Source: Desulfonatronum thioautotrophicum (lineage in GTDB: Bacteria > Desulfobacterota > Desulfovibrionia > Desulfovibrionales > Desulfonatronaceae). Taken from it: a DNA stretch of 64,000 nt. The stretch lies in NCBI RefSeq assembly GCF_000934745.1, contig NZ_JYNO01000004.1, positions 1-64,000 of the forward strand, in the 5' to 3' direction. A program made the position numbers and the translations under genes. The stretch's first letter is position 1. Each line of letters opens with the position of its first letter. Positions 52,771-60,874 of the stretch are shown here, piece by piece. Below the pieces are notes generated by a model that had not been told where the DNA came from, did not search any database, and was given only the letters and a program-made list of their open reading frames with translations.

Positions 52771-53559
52771 ATGCACAAGCTACAGCCTGGACAACGATCC
52801 CCCGTTCCGGACGGGTTGCAGGAAGGACGCCTGGTGGACCTGGTGCATACGCCTTTGGAGGCGGTGGCCACCTATTGGCTTTCCCTGAAAAAGACCCTGG
52901 ATCAGCGCAAGAACGGTGCCTTTCTGGCGGAGGAAGCCAAGCATGCCCGTGAATCGTTCATCAAGCATCTTCTGAACCTTTTGCAGTCAGCTTTTGCTCC
53001 AGAGGATTGCCGCCGCCTGGCCGCGGTCAAGCAGCGCAACCTGCTCCGGGATTTGCATCGCAAACTGGATCTGCTGGCCATCTGTCTCCTGGGCATTGCG
53101 GACAATGAAAATCCGCAAAAGGTGCTGATCCGGATTATCTCCAAGTTCTCGATATCTCCGGTTTTCGAGAAGGAGGTCTTTGACATTGCCCAACAGGCCT
53201 TGCGGAGCCTGGACAATCCCAAGACCCGAGAGCGGTTTCTGCTCATCGACCAATCCATGAAGATTGAGGCCCTGATCATCAATATGATGGTCTACTCAAT
53301 GTATGCTCGGCGAAACGATGTGCGGAAGATTGACTTGTTTAGCGAGTACATCCGCTCCTACTATTTTTCAGAAGGAATGGCCTTGATCCAGGATGGGTTT
53401 GATCACGACTTCGTGAAGTACCGGTTGATCCTGTTGCGCAAGGAGATTCTGGCGGACATGGAAAACAAGATGGAAATGTCGCTGGAGATGTTCCTGGGAA
53501 TCCGCAAGGGAACCTCCTATGAGGACATGTTTCGGATATACGACGCGTTCAGGTTGTAG
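52771..53559 (+). CDS. Conserved-looking helical protein of unknown function
   Basis: A 262-residue soluble protein that I do not recognise. The ATG at 52771 (MHKLQPGQRSPVPDG) has GGGGGC upstream; an ATG at 52756 is an alternative. It is almost wholly helical: LEAVATYWLSLKKTLDQRKN, LLRDLHRKLDLLAICLLGIA, then MALIQDGFDHDFVKYRLILL. No membrane segment, cysteine pair or nucleotide motif is visible. It is followed by a PilZ-type gene 72 bases on, so a link to surface motility or signalling is possible. Confidence 0.6.
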   Translation: MHKLQPGQRSPVPDGLQEGRLVDLVHTPLEAVATYWLSLKKTLDQRKNGAFLAEEAKHARESFIKHLLNLLQSAFAPEDCRRLAAVKQRNLLRDLHRKLDLLAICLLGIADNENPQKVLIRIISKFSISPVFEKEVFDIAQQALRSLDNPKTRERFLLIDQSMKIEALIINMMVYSMYARRNDVRKIDLFSEYIRSYYFSEGMALIQDGFDHDFVKYRLILLRKEILADMENKMEMSLEMFLGIRKGTSYEDMFRIYDAFRL

Positions 53560-53631
53560 GGGCTGTAAGCTTTTCGGTCAGGCTGCTTGCGGGGGCGTGA
53601 CGAAACCCCGCCCATGGCATGGAGGCTCCCA

Positions 53632-54273
53632 TTGAGCAAGATTCAGGTTGGAACGAAAGTCATGATGGAACTGGCGGGCATGAAGGGCAGGCTGCAATCT
53701 TTTTTTGTCGGTTACATCACGAAGCGGTGCATAATCACCATGTTTCCGATTGTTCCGGAGATGAACCGTTCGTTGCTCCTGGAACACCTGTACAAGGGCA
53801 ATACGATGACGGTCCGGTATATCCACTCCGGAACGGTGCTGGGGTTCACCGCCCCGATCATGCATGTCTCGTTCACGCCATTGCCGTTGCTGTTTCTCGA
53901 ATATCCGGAGCGAATCGAATCGTTCAACCTGCGCAAGGACGGTCGGGTATCCTGTCTGTTTCCAGCCAGTGTAGCCCGGGATGCGGTCGAGTATTCCGGT
54001 GCGTTGTCCGATATCAGCAAGTCCGGCTGTAGCATTACGCTTCCGGCAGAGGAGAATCGGGCCGTATCCGTGGAAATTGACGACCATCTCACCCTGCGAT
54101 GTCCACTGCTGTTTGCCGCGGAACAGGCGGAAATTGTCTGCATGGTCAAACGGATCAATAAAAACAGCGCAAAGGTGGAGTTGGGTCTGAAGTTTATCGA
54201 GGCCCCTGACGAGTTGCTGGCGCGGATCGCGAACTATATCGAACAGACCATTGTGTTCATGGATGCGGCCTGA
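53632..54273 (+). CDS. YcgR-like protein with PilZ domain (c-di-GMP binding)
   Basis: A 213-residue protein. The TTG at 53632 (LSKIQVGTKVMMELAGM) is chosen because GGAGG lies six bases upstream. Residues ~1-95 form the YcgR-N (flagellar brake-like) barrel. Residues ~100-200 form PilZ: the arginine motif is FNLRKDGRVSCLFPASV (RxxxR) and the second part is GALSDISKSGCSITLPAE, the D-x-S-x-x-G signature. It would slow motility or change surface behaviour when c-di-GMP binds. Stop overlaps the next start by one base. Confidence 0.8.
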   Translation: MSKIQVGTKVMMELAGMKGRLQSFFVGYITKRCIITMFPIVPEMNRSLLLEHLYKGNTMTVRYIHSGTVLGFTAPIMHVSFTPLPLLFLEYPERIESFNLRKDGRVSCLFPASVARDAVEYSGALSDISKSGCSITLPAEENRAVSVEIDDHLTLRCPLLFAAEQAEIVCMVKRINKNSAKVELGLKFIEAPDELLARIANYIEQTIVFMDAA

Positions 54274-54740
54274 TGGATGTTCAGGCAGACTTGGGGCTTG
54301 TCCGAAGCATCGGCTGGTTTGCCGTTTTGCTGGCAGGGGTGCTTTTGCTGGTGTGGCTCTGGTTGCGGCCAGGTGGAGGACTCAGCGCCGTTGCCGGACT
54401 GATGCTGCTGGCCGTGGCCGGTGTTTGCTTTTCATACCGCCATGTGGTGCATATCGACGTTCAGGCCGATATGGTGGAACAGTCTCGTCGCTTTCTGCTC
54501 TGGGAGCGGCACAGGGGTTATCTCTTCAGTGATTTTCGGGCCGTGGGCGTGGGAGCTGTCCTGGGTGGTGATCTGCGGCCGGTCTACCTGGCCCATGTAG
54601 TTGAACTGCGAGGACGGTCCCGGCTGGTCCTGCCGGGGATATACTACGGTCTGGAGCGGGCGCGAACCGAGGCGGATGAGTTGGCCCGAGAACTGGGCCT
54701 TCCCGTGGAGTCCCGGGTGCGAACGATCCTGTGGTCCTGA
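54273..54740 (+). CDS. Small membrane protein of unknown function
   Basis: A 155-residue protein with two N-terminal helices (IGWFAVLLAGVLLLVWLWLR, then LMLLAVAGVCFSYRHVVHID) and a cytoplasmic part of mixed strands (MVEQSRRFLLWERHRGYLFS). I see no known motif. It shares the end base of the PilZ gene (TGATGG), so both are probably co-translated. It might be a membrane partner of the PilZ protein, but that is inferred from position only. Confidence 0.6.
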   Translation: MDVQADLGLVRSIGWFAVLLAGVLLLVWLWLRPGGGLSAVAGLMLLAVAGVCFSYRHVVHIDVQADMVEQSRRFLLWERHRGYLFSDFRAVGVGAVLGGDLRPVYLAHVVELRGRSRLVLPGIYYGLERARTEADELARELGLPVESRVRTILWS

Positions 54741-54746
54741 TCCCGG

Positions 54747-55565
54747 TCAGGCCGGAACGACCTGGAAAAAGCCTCCGGATTCCAGCAGGCGCAACGGGAC
54801 GGCGAACAAGTCGGTCAGGGCCTTTTCGGTCAGAACCGCCTGCTTGGGGCCGTCGGCCATGATCTTTCCCCCGCGAAGCAGAACCACACGACAGATTTCC
54901 GGAGGGATTTCGTGGATATGGTGGGTGACCAGGATGATGGTCTTGCCCTGGCGCATCAGGTCCCGGACCGTGGCCAGGTATTGGAAACAGGCGGCGATAT
55001 CCAAACCCGAGGTGGGTTCATCCAGCAAAAGGGCTTCTGGTTCATGGACCAGGGCGCGAGCCAGTAGCAGCCGGCGCTGCTGCCCGGTGGACAGGGATTG
55101 AAAGGGCTTGTCAGCCAGGTCCGCTCCGGCGATGCCTGTGAGGATGCGCAGAGCCTGATTCTGCTCAGCCTGACTGAACTGCTGGTATGCGTAGGTGCCG
55201 ATGGTTGACCTCAGCCCGGAAAGGACCACCTCCAGGCCGTCGGCCTTCCCAGGATAGCCGATTTGCAGATCCTGGGAGACAATGCCCAGCCTGGAGCGCA
55301 ACGTCCAGATATCCCACTGTTCCCGCCCGAAGAGGCGCAGCAGCAGGTCCGGTTCGGCGACCGGGTAGAGTTCCCGGGCCAAAAGCTTGAGCAGCGTGGT
55401 TTTTCCGGCCCCATTCGGTCCGAGAATGACGGTATGCTGGCCATGATCAATGGTCAGGTGGAGATTCTCCAGTGCCTGGGCTCGTCCCCTGAAGACAGAG
55501 GCGTTGCGAATTTCCAGGAGGGGGGACGCTGTAGGGGATGCAGGGGAGTGGGTGCTCAAGATCAT
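54747..55565 (-). CDS. Lone ABC transporter ATP-binding protein (ModF/YlmA-like)
   Basis: A 272-residue ATPase. Walker A is GPNGAGKTTLLKLLARELYP, Q-loop RLGIVSQDLQIGYPG, signature QSLSTGQQRRLLLARALVHE, Walker B LLLDEPTSGLDIAACF and H-loop VTHHIHEI. The inserted 'ELYP' and the HHIxEIPPE tail resemble the YlmA/ModF subgroup, often found without permease. No membrane partner is near. Function unknown. Confidence 0.8.
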   Translation of the reverse strand: MILSTHSPASPTASPLLEIRNASVFRGRAQALENLHLTIDHGQHTVILGPNGAGKTTLLKLLARELYPVAEPDLLLRLFGREQWDIWTLRSRLGIVSQDLQIGYPGKADGLEVVLSGLRSTIGTYAYQQFSQAEQNQALRILTGIAGADLADKPFQSLSTGQQRRLLLARALVHEPEALLLDEPTSGLDIAACFQYLATVRDLMRQGKTIILVTHHIHEIPPEICRVVLLRGGKIMADGPKQAVLTEKALTDLFAVPLRLLESGGFFQVVPA

Positions 55566-55671
55566 CCTGCCTCCCTAGCGCGTCCAGCTGTTTTTGACAA
55601 TTCAGTCAGGCCCTCCTAAAGTTCCCATTACAGGGAGTGCAGCAGGCAAACAACATTTCGCAAAGGCCCTG

Positions 55672-55838
55672 CCAGTCCGTTGAAAAACTCCCAATTGCTG
55701 CGTCGCTGCTCCGGCACTTGGTTTTGTCAAAGACGCTTTCCCGCACTCGGCACGGGATGCCCCAGTAAGTGCCGGATTGTTTCTTGCACTTGGGTTTTTT
55801 GGACGGACTGTGGATAAGGACTTTTTCAACACTCAGCT
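55672..55838. repeat. MITE-like imperfect palindrome, copy 3
   Basis: Begins CCAGTCCGTTGAAAAACTCC and ends with CTTGCACTTGGGTTTTTTGG, then ACGGACTG and TAAGGACTTTTTCAAC. Same ends as the copies at 15802 and 37123; the centre differs (CCCGCACTCGGCACGGGATG here). The flanking gap from 55566 to 55876 has no gene. Confidence 0.65.
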
Positions 55839-55876
55839 AAACATTCTTCCCGACAGTGTCGGGGCAGGAGCATGCC

Positions 55877-56773
55877 ATGCAGGACGTAGACGTATTGATC
55901 ATCGGCCAGGGACCGGCCGGTCTTTCCGCGGCCATCTATACCGCCAGGGCCGGCATGCGAACCCTTGTCCTGGGCTGTGCACCGAAGGTGGCCGGCGATT
56001 ACGACATCGACAACTACTTTGGTTTTCCGGAAACCATCTCCGGTCGGGATTTGATTGAACGCGGAACGCGACAAGCCCAGCGATTCGGGGCGGAAGTGCT
56101 CTGTGACCGGGTTCTCTCCATCCACCAGGAGGAAAAGGATCGCTTTCACATCCGGACGGAGCAGGCCGAGTATCGCGCCTGGGCGGTGATTCTTTCCACC
56201 GGCGTGGCCAGGGTTCGGCCCGGCATCGAGAATCTTTCCGAGTATGAAGGCAAAGGTGTTTCCTATTGTGTCAGCTGCGATGGGTTCTTTTTTCGCCAAA
56301 AGGCGGTCATGGTCCTGGGGGAGGGCAATTTCGCCGCGAACCAGGCCCTGGAGCTGCTCCATTACACGCCTGATGTCCGGATTTGCACCCAGGGCAAGGA
56401 CGTGGATATGGGTGAAGAGTTTCAGAGCAGGCTCCAACAGGCCGGCATCCCTGTGATCCAGAACAAGATTGCCAGGCTGGAAGGGGCTGACGGATTGGCG
56501 GCTGTGCGATACGTCGATGGCGGGCAGGATGCGGTGGCCGGGCTCTTCATCGCCATGGGCCAGGCAGGGACGTCGGATTTCGCCATCAGTCTTGGATTGG
56601 TGATGCGCAAACATTTCATTGAAGTGGATGACCATCAGCGGACCAATATCCCCGGCCTGTTTGCCGCTGGAGACTGTGTCGGACGATTCCTGCAGATCAG
56701 CGTGGCTGTGGGCGAGGGGGCGCTGGCGGCCCGGGCCGCCATTGAGCACGTCAAATCGGTTCGGCCAAAATGA
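55877..56773 (+). CDS. Thioredoxin-reductase-like flavoprotein
   Basis: A 298-residue protein with ATG at 55877, AGGAG upstream. FAD motif DVLIIGQGPAGLSAAIYTAR; second Rossmann loop AVMVLGEGNFAANQALELLH; active-site cysteines C131 and C134 in SYCVSCDGFFF; FAD motif end NIPGLFAAGDCVGRFLQISV. Normal thioredoxin reductases have C-A-x-C, here C-V-S-C. The second glycine motif is GEGNFA rather than the usual GGGxxA, so the NAD(P)H site may be unusual. Length is normal for the low-molecular-weight type. Confidence 0.8.
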   Translation: MQDVDVLIIGQGPAGLSAAIYTARAGMRTLVLGCAPKVAGDYDIDNYFGFPETISGRDLIERGTRQAQRFGAEVLCDRVLSIHQEEKDRFHIRTEQAEYRAWAVILSTGVARVRPGIENLSEYEGKGVSYCVSCDGFFFRQKAVMVLGEGNFAANQALELLHYTPDVRICTQGKDVDMGEEFQSRLQQAGIPVIQNKIARLEGADGLAAVRYVDGGQDAVAGLFIAMGQAGTSDFAISLGLVMRKHFIEVDDHQRTNIPGLFAAGDCVGRFLQISVAVGEGALAARAAIEHVKSVRPK

Positions 56774-56864
56774 GCGGTTTTTGGGGATGTTTTGGATGAC
56801 GCTGAGAGTCTTGACAGTATCGTCATTCTCGGGATAGTTCTTATCTCTTTTGCAATTTCAAGAA

Positions 56865-56940
56865 GGGCCTATAGCTCAGTTGGTAGAGCCACCGGCTCAT
56901 AACCGGCAGGTCCCAGGTTCAAGTCCTGGTAGGCCCACCA
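56865..56940 (+). tRNA. tRNA-Met (anticodon CAT)
   Basis: Full cloverleaf: acceptor GGGCCTA with TAGGCCC, D-arm TAGCTCAGTTGGTAGAGC, anticodon stem CCGG around loop CTCATAA, T-arm CCAGGTTCAAGTCCTGG and CCA. Length 76 bases. The first pair G1:C72 excludes the initiator form. The elongator Met identity is most likely; an Ile form with modified C34 cannot be excluded from sequence. Confidence 0.9.
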
Positions 56941-57014
56941 CAGAGGATTCTGGTGCCGCAGGAGCATACCCCGTTTGACCACCCTGTTCAAAAAATGTTC
57001 GCCGTTCTTACGAG

Positions 57015-57057
57015 AGGTGTTTCTTGGAAAAGTTTATCCGGGAAACACCTTTTTTTT
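57015..57057 (+). terminator. Intrinsic terminator after tRNA-Met
   Basis: Arms AGGTGTTTC and GAAACACCT, perfect for nine bases, then T8. It ends the tRNA transcript about 75 bases after its last base. Confidence 0.85.
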
Positions 57058-57109
57058 GTCTTTTTTCAGGAAGACAGGCCATTTTTAGCATATGGAGCGC
57101 AGAGAATAG

Positions 57110-58150
57110 ATGCAGGTTCGGGCCCTGATAGCTGAGATAGAGGCGTTGGCGCCACCGCACTGGGCGGCGGCCTGGGACCAAAGCGGGGTGCAGGCTGCTG
57201 TCGAGAGGCAAGATGTGCGCAGGTTGGGTGTTGGTTTGGATCCGACACCTGAGATGATCGAACAGGCCCTGGCCTGGGGGGCGGATTTTCTTTTGGTGCA
57301 CCACCCCGTGGCCATGAAGCCGGAACTGCCTGCCCGGGAGAATGGGTATGCCAAGGTGCTGGGAATGGTGTTTCGGCATAATGTCTGGCTCTATGCCGCG
57401 CATACAAGTCTGGATGTCCAGCCCCGCGGGCCGGTACGCTGGCTGGCGCGGGAATTGGGTTTGGAAAATCTCGGGGTTCTTGAGGAAACCGGGCGGCGTG
57501 CGGGGCGGTGGTTTCGGATTTTGGGGCATGCCGGGCAGCTTGAAGAGCTTGCCCGAAACCTCGCCGAATATCCGGGCGTCGAGGTCTATCCGTGCGGGGC
57601 ACGGGCATTGGAGGTGGTGGCCGCCCCAGGAAGCGACCACCAGATCTTTCGAGCCGTTTCCGAGGGGGGGGGGCTGCTGCATGTGGTCTCCCAGGAACTG
57701 GACATGCCTGTAGAACCTCTCGGGTTCGGTTTCGTGGGGGATTTAGGGCAGCCTTTGCCCTGGAACGCCTTTGCCGCGAACCTGGAGCGGATTCTGGGAG
57801 GACCTCCAAGGAGTCTGGCCGGGGAAGCACCGGTCATGGTGCGCCGGGTAGCATGCTGTCCAGGATCCGGGGCTTCGCTGCTGGGGCGGGTCGGCCAGAC
57901 AGGGGCGCAGGTTTATGTGACCGGCGACGTGAAATATCACGATGCCCAGGCCGCACGGGAGCAGGGGATTTTGGTGGTGGACGTGGGTCACTTTGCCCTT
58001 GAGGAGCGAATGATGCGGGAATTCGCCGAGACGCTTCGGCACATCCTGGCTCCCCAGGGAGTGGACGTGGCTTTTTTTGTTGGAAGCGACCCTTTGCGCC
58101 GAGGGTATGGCAATGGCCACTCGGGTTTTGGGGAAAAGCATCCGCAATGA
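57110..58150 (+). CDS. Nif3-like dinuclear metal protein
   Basis: A 346-residue protein of the NIF3/YqfO group. Metal and core motifs: GVGLDPTPEMIEQALAWGAD, then LLVHHPVAMKPELP (histidines), YAAHTSLDVQPRGPVRWLAR (H, D) and near the end VTGDVKYHDAQAAREQGILV and VDVGHFALEERMMREFAETL with a further histidine and glutamate. The ~110-residue insert between residues 125 and 235 corresponds to the PII-like domain of longer members. Function in the cell is not certain; annotated in some genomes as a GTP cyclohydrolase type 2-like protein. Confidence 0.85.
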   Translation: MQVRALIAEIEALAPPHWAAAWDQSGVQAAVERQDVRRLGVGLDPTPEMIEQALAWGADFLLVHHPVAMKPELPARENGYAKVLGMVFRHNVWLYAAHTSLDVQPRGPVRWLARELGLENLGVLEETGRRAGRWFRILGHAGQLEELARNLAEYPGVEVYPCGARALEVVAAPGSDHQIFRAVSEGGGLLHVVSQELDMPVEPLGFGFVGDLGQPLPWNAFAANLERILGGPPRSLAGEAPVMVRRVACCPGSGASLLGRVGQTGAQVYVTGDVKYHDAQAAREQGILVVDVGHFALEERMMREFAETLRHILAPQGVDVAFFVGSDPLRRGYGNGHSGFGEKHPQ

Positions 58151-58202
58151 GTGGAGAAAATCAGGAAGCAGCGGATTATGGACCGGTAAGGAGGGAAGGA
58201 CA

Positions 58203-58964
58203 TTGAGCTTGTATTTGAAACAGGTCGAGCAGTTGGTTGCGTTACAGATGATTGATGACGAGATCATGCAGTTGAACACATTCCTGAAAAGTGCTCCTGC
58301 CGAGATGGAGCGGATGGAGTCGCGCCTTCTTGAGCTGAAAGAAACGGTGGCGCACCTCAAGGAGACGATCGCCATGATCGTTACGCAGCGGGACCAGTTG
58401 GACAGGGATATCGAAGACACCGGGATGAAGATCAAGAAAAGCAAGAACAAGCTGATGATGGTCAATAATTCCAAGGAGCATCAGGCCATGATGCGCGAGA
58501 TCGACAACTTGGAAAAGACCAACCGCGGCCGGGAAGAGGAAAAAATTTCGCTCTTGGAGGAACTCGCGAGACAGGAGGAAAGCCTGGCGGCCTCACAGTC
58601 CGAGCTGACGGCCTTGCAGCAGGAGATTTCCCAGAAAAAGAAGCAGATCAACCAGAAGCTGCAGTCGGCCAAGGCCCGGTTGGAGACACTGCAGGGATTA
58701 CGCGCTGGAGCCGAGGAGGTTGTCCCCAAGCCGATCCTCAGTCGGTATCAATTCATCCGGGCCCGGCTTTCCCAGCCGGTGGTGGTTTCCGTGGGCGAGG
58801 GGATCTGCAAAGGGTGCAATATCAGCATTCCGCCGCAGACCTACAATGTGCTGCAGAAAGGAGAGCAGATTCTCAGTTGTCCCAACTGCCAACGGATCAT
58901 TTACTGGTCCGAGCACTTTGCCAAGGAAGAGGAAACGGAAGAAAGCAAGGCCGCGGCGGCCTGA
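58203..58964 (+). CDS. CdsZ-like zinc-ribbon coiled-coil protein
   Basis: A 253-residue protein. TTG at 58203 is chosen because AAGGAGG lies eight bases upstream and the Nif3 gene ends 52 bases earlier. Residues ~10-185 form a long coiled coil (MRSxxx helices, e.g. LLELKETVAHLKETIAMIVT), and the end has a zinc ribbon: GICKGCNISIPPQTYNVL and QILSCPNCQRIIYW. It belongs to a family next to Nif3 in many bacteria (CdsZ). Its two-gene pairing with Nif3 here agrees with that. Confidence 0.85.
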   Translation: MSLYLKQVEQLVALQMIDDEIMQLNTFLKSAPAEMERMESRLLELKETVAHLKETIAMIVTQRDQLDRDIEDTGMKIKKSKNKLMMVNNSKEHQAMMREIDNLEKTNRGREEEKISLLEELARQEESLAASQSELTALQQEISQKKKQINQKLQSAKARLETLQGLRAGAEEVVPKPILSRYQFIRARLSQPVVVSVGEGICKGCNISIPPQTYNVLQKGEQILSCPNCQRIIYWSEHFAKEEETEESKAAAA

Positions 58965-59086
58965 TTTTCGGCTTGATTCCAGATCCTCCGCACCCCAAGG
59001 CGCCCTCTGCATGATCTTGCGGAAACGGCTTTGACCTGCGCGAGGCGCTGTCTTATATAGCGGATTGGGAGTCGGGCAGGCTGTCG

Positions 59087-59155
59087 CCCCGCGCTCACTT
59101 TGCCCTGGGAATTGATCTTCTTGAGACCTTTTTTCCAGGCAAAGTGAGCGCGGGG
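59087..59155 (+). repeat. rnpB hairpin 1
   Basis: Arms CCCCGCGCTCACTTTGCC and GGCAAAGTGAGCGCGGGG are perfectly complementary over 18 bases, with an inner stem (TGGGA/TCC-A) and a ~30-base loop. It lies in the P3 position, between P2 strands, before GAGGAAAGTCC. Confidence 0.9.
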
Positions 59156-59239
59156 AGGAAAGTCCGGGCTCCATAGGGCAGGACGCTGGATAACGTCCAG
59201 TGGGGGCGACCCCAGGAAAGTGCCACAGAAAACAGACCG

Positions 59240-59308
59240 CCCCGCACTCAGTTTGCCCTGGTAAAATGTCATTTCCAGACACTTTTCCTGGGCAAACTGA
59301 GTGCGGGG
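59240..59308 (+). repeat. rnpB hairpin 2
   Basis: Arms CCCCGCACTCAGTTTGCCC and GGGCAAACTGAGTGCGGGG pair over 19 bases. Compared with hairpin 1, two base pairs are changed on both strands (G:C to A:T, C:G to G:C). It lies between the conserved CAGACCG and GGTAAGGGTGAAA. Confidence 0.9.
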
Positions 59309-59483
59309 TAAGGGTGAAACGGTGGGGTAAGAGCCCACCAGTTGCCGCGGTGACGCGGCAAGCTCGGCAAACCCCGTTCGGAGCAAGACCAAATAGGAGG
59401 ACGTCCGAGGCCGGCCCGGCCAAAGTCCTCGGGTAGGTTGCTGGAGGCCGGAAGCAATTCCGGCCCAAGAGGAATGACAGCCG

Positions 59484-59553
59484 CCCCGCGCTCACTTTGC
59501 CTTGACCACCTATCAAGAAACATGAGGATAGCACAGGCAACGTGAGCGCGGGG
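59484..59553 (+). repeat. rnpB hairpin 3
   Basis: Arms CCCCGCGCTCACTTTGCCT and AGGCAACGTGAGCGCGGGG pair with one mismatch over 19 bases. It lies between GAATGACAGCCG and the conserved ACAGAACCCGG, where many type A RNAs have a P19 hairpin. Confidence 0.9.
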
Positions 59554-59604
59554 AGACAGAACCCGGCTTATCGCCCGACTCCCCTTTTCATTTGTCATTT
59601 TTTC

Positions 59605-60855
59605 ATGCCCCCCATTCCCTTGCGACCACCAAATACTTCCACACTCCACCCCTGGGCCGTTGTCCTGGCCGCCGGCAAAAGTTCCCGCCTGGGAGAGGCC
59701 GGTGTAGAGACCAGGAAACAGTTTTTGCAATGGCAGGGTGTCCCGCTGTTTTGGCACAGCGTGCGGGTTTTCGCCCGCACGGCCGGGCTGCGTGGGGTGG
59801 TGGTGGTTTTTCCCGCTGAGGAACTGGCGACAGGCGAGGCCTGGGTGCGCCGGCTCATTGATGCAGAGCAGCCGGGAATCCCCGTAACGGTTGTGCAAGG
59901 GGGCACGCTTCGCCAGGATTCGGTCCGGCATGGATTGGCCGGTCTTCCCCGTGAGTGTGACGTTGTGTTCGTCCATGATGCCGCTCGACCGTTTGTTCGG
60001 CCTGCCCTGGTGGTTCGTTTGTTGACCGAACTGCGGGATACGTCCGCGGTGGGGGTTGTCCCCGGCCTGCCTGTGACCGACACCGTGAAGCAGGTTCATG
60101 AAGGCCGGGTGCTGTCCACCCCGGATCGGGCCTCGTTGCAGGCTGTCCAGACCCCACAAGTTTTCCTGCGCGTGCTTCTTGAAAAAGCCCACCAACATTG
60201 CCGGCAATACGGATGGACGGTCACGGACGACGCCTCGGTGGTGGAGCGGTTGGGCGCTGAAGTCCGGGTCGTGCCCGGTGACGTCGGCAACATCAAGATC
60301 ACCCACCCGGATGACCTTAACCTGCTCAAGGAGCTTACCGTGCCGGCCATATCCGTACCCTGCGTGGGCTTTGGCTACGACGTGCATCGCTTCGGTCCGG
60401 GACGCCCGCTGCGATTGGGTGGCGTTCCGTTTCCCGGTGCTCCGGAAATCATCGCCCACTCCGATGGGGATGTGCTCCTGCACGCCCTGGCCGACGCCCT
60501 TTTGGGGTGTCTGGGGAAAGGCGACATTGGCGAGTTGTTTCCGGATTCGGACGCCCGGTATGCCGGGATTGACAGTGCCGTCCTGGTATCCGAAGTCCTG
60601 GAGCTGGTCCGCCGCGGTGGGCTTCAATTGACCCATGTGGATTTGACCATTGTCGCCCAGGTGCCGAAGGTCGCCCCCCGGCGGGAGGAAATCCGGCGCA
60701 ATGTGGCCAGGCTGCTGGAGCTGGAATATGGTCAGATCGGGGTCAAGGCCAGTACGGAAGAAGGTTTGGGCTTTACCGGCGCCAAACAGGGTATCAAGGC
60801 CATGGCCGTGGTCACGGCCATGCGTCCTTCTGGGCCCAAAAACGCTGAACACTGA
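59605..60855 (+). CDS. ispDF: Bifunctional IspD-IspF (MEP isoprenoid pathway)
   Basis: A 416-residue fused enzyme, ATG at 59605. Residues ~10-235 are IspD (4-diphosphocytidyl-2C-methylerythritol synthase): AVVLAAGKSSRLGEAG, then FVHDAARPFVRPALVV and TDDASVVERLGAEVRVVPGD. Residues ~253-410 are IspF (cyclodiphosphate synthase): GFGYDVHRFGPGRPLRLGGV (metal D, H), IAHSDGDVLLHALADALLGC, IGELFPDSDA and STEEGLGFTGAKQGIKAMAV. It makes isoprenoid precursors, needed for undecaprenyl carriers and quinones. The start is only 22 bases after rnpB. Confidence 0.95.
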   Translation: MPPIPLRPPNTSTLHPWAVVLAAGKSSRLGEAGVETRKQFLQWQGVPLFWHSVRVFARTAGLRGVVVVFPAEELATGEAWVRRLIDAEQPGIPVTVVQGGTLRQDSVRHGLAGLPRECDVVFVHDAARPFVRPALVVRLLTELRDTSAVGVVPGLPVTDTVKQVHEGRVLSTPDRASLQAVQTPQVFLRVLLEKAHQHCRQYGWTVTDDASVVERLGAEVRVVPGDVGNIKITHPDDLNLLKELTVPAISVPCVGFGYDVHRFGPGRPLRLGGVPFPGAPEIIAHSDGDVLLHALADALLGCLGKGDIGELFPDSDARYAGIDSAVLVSEVLELVRRGGLQLTHVDLTIVAQVPKVAPRREEIRRNVARLLELEYGQIGVKASTEEGLGFTGAKQGIKAMAVVTAMRPSGPKNAEH

Positions 60856-60874
60856 CGAGACCAAGTGAGTCGTT

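Larger units (their letters stand above)
59067..59583 (+). ncRNA. rnpB: RNase P RNA with three extended hairpins
   Basis: Bacterial type A RNase P RNA. Helix P1 pairs GGGAGTCGGGC (59067) with GCCCGACTCCC (ends 59583). The universally conserved pieces are present in order: GAGGAAAGTCCGGGCTCC, AGTGCCACAGAAAACAGACC, GGTAAGGGTGAAACGG, AAGAGCCCACCAG, GGAGCAAGACCAAATAGG, TAGGTTGCTGGAG, then GAATGACAG and ACAGAACCCGGCTTATCG. At ~517 bases it is clearly longer than the 377 of E. coli. The excess is due to three hairpins of ~70 bases (59087-59155, 59240-59308, 59484-59553). Confidence 0.95.

Noticed and set aside
59480-59583. Short coding frames across the rnpB region
   Set aside because: Several open frames cross 58698-60157 on the minus strand, but they overlap rnpB and ispDF, and their sequence is explained by the RNA and by the IspDF protein.
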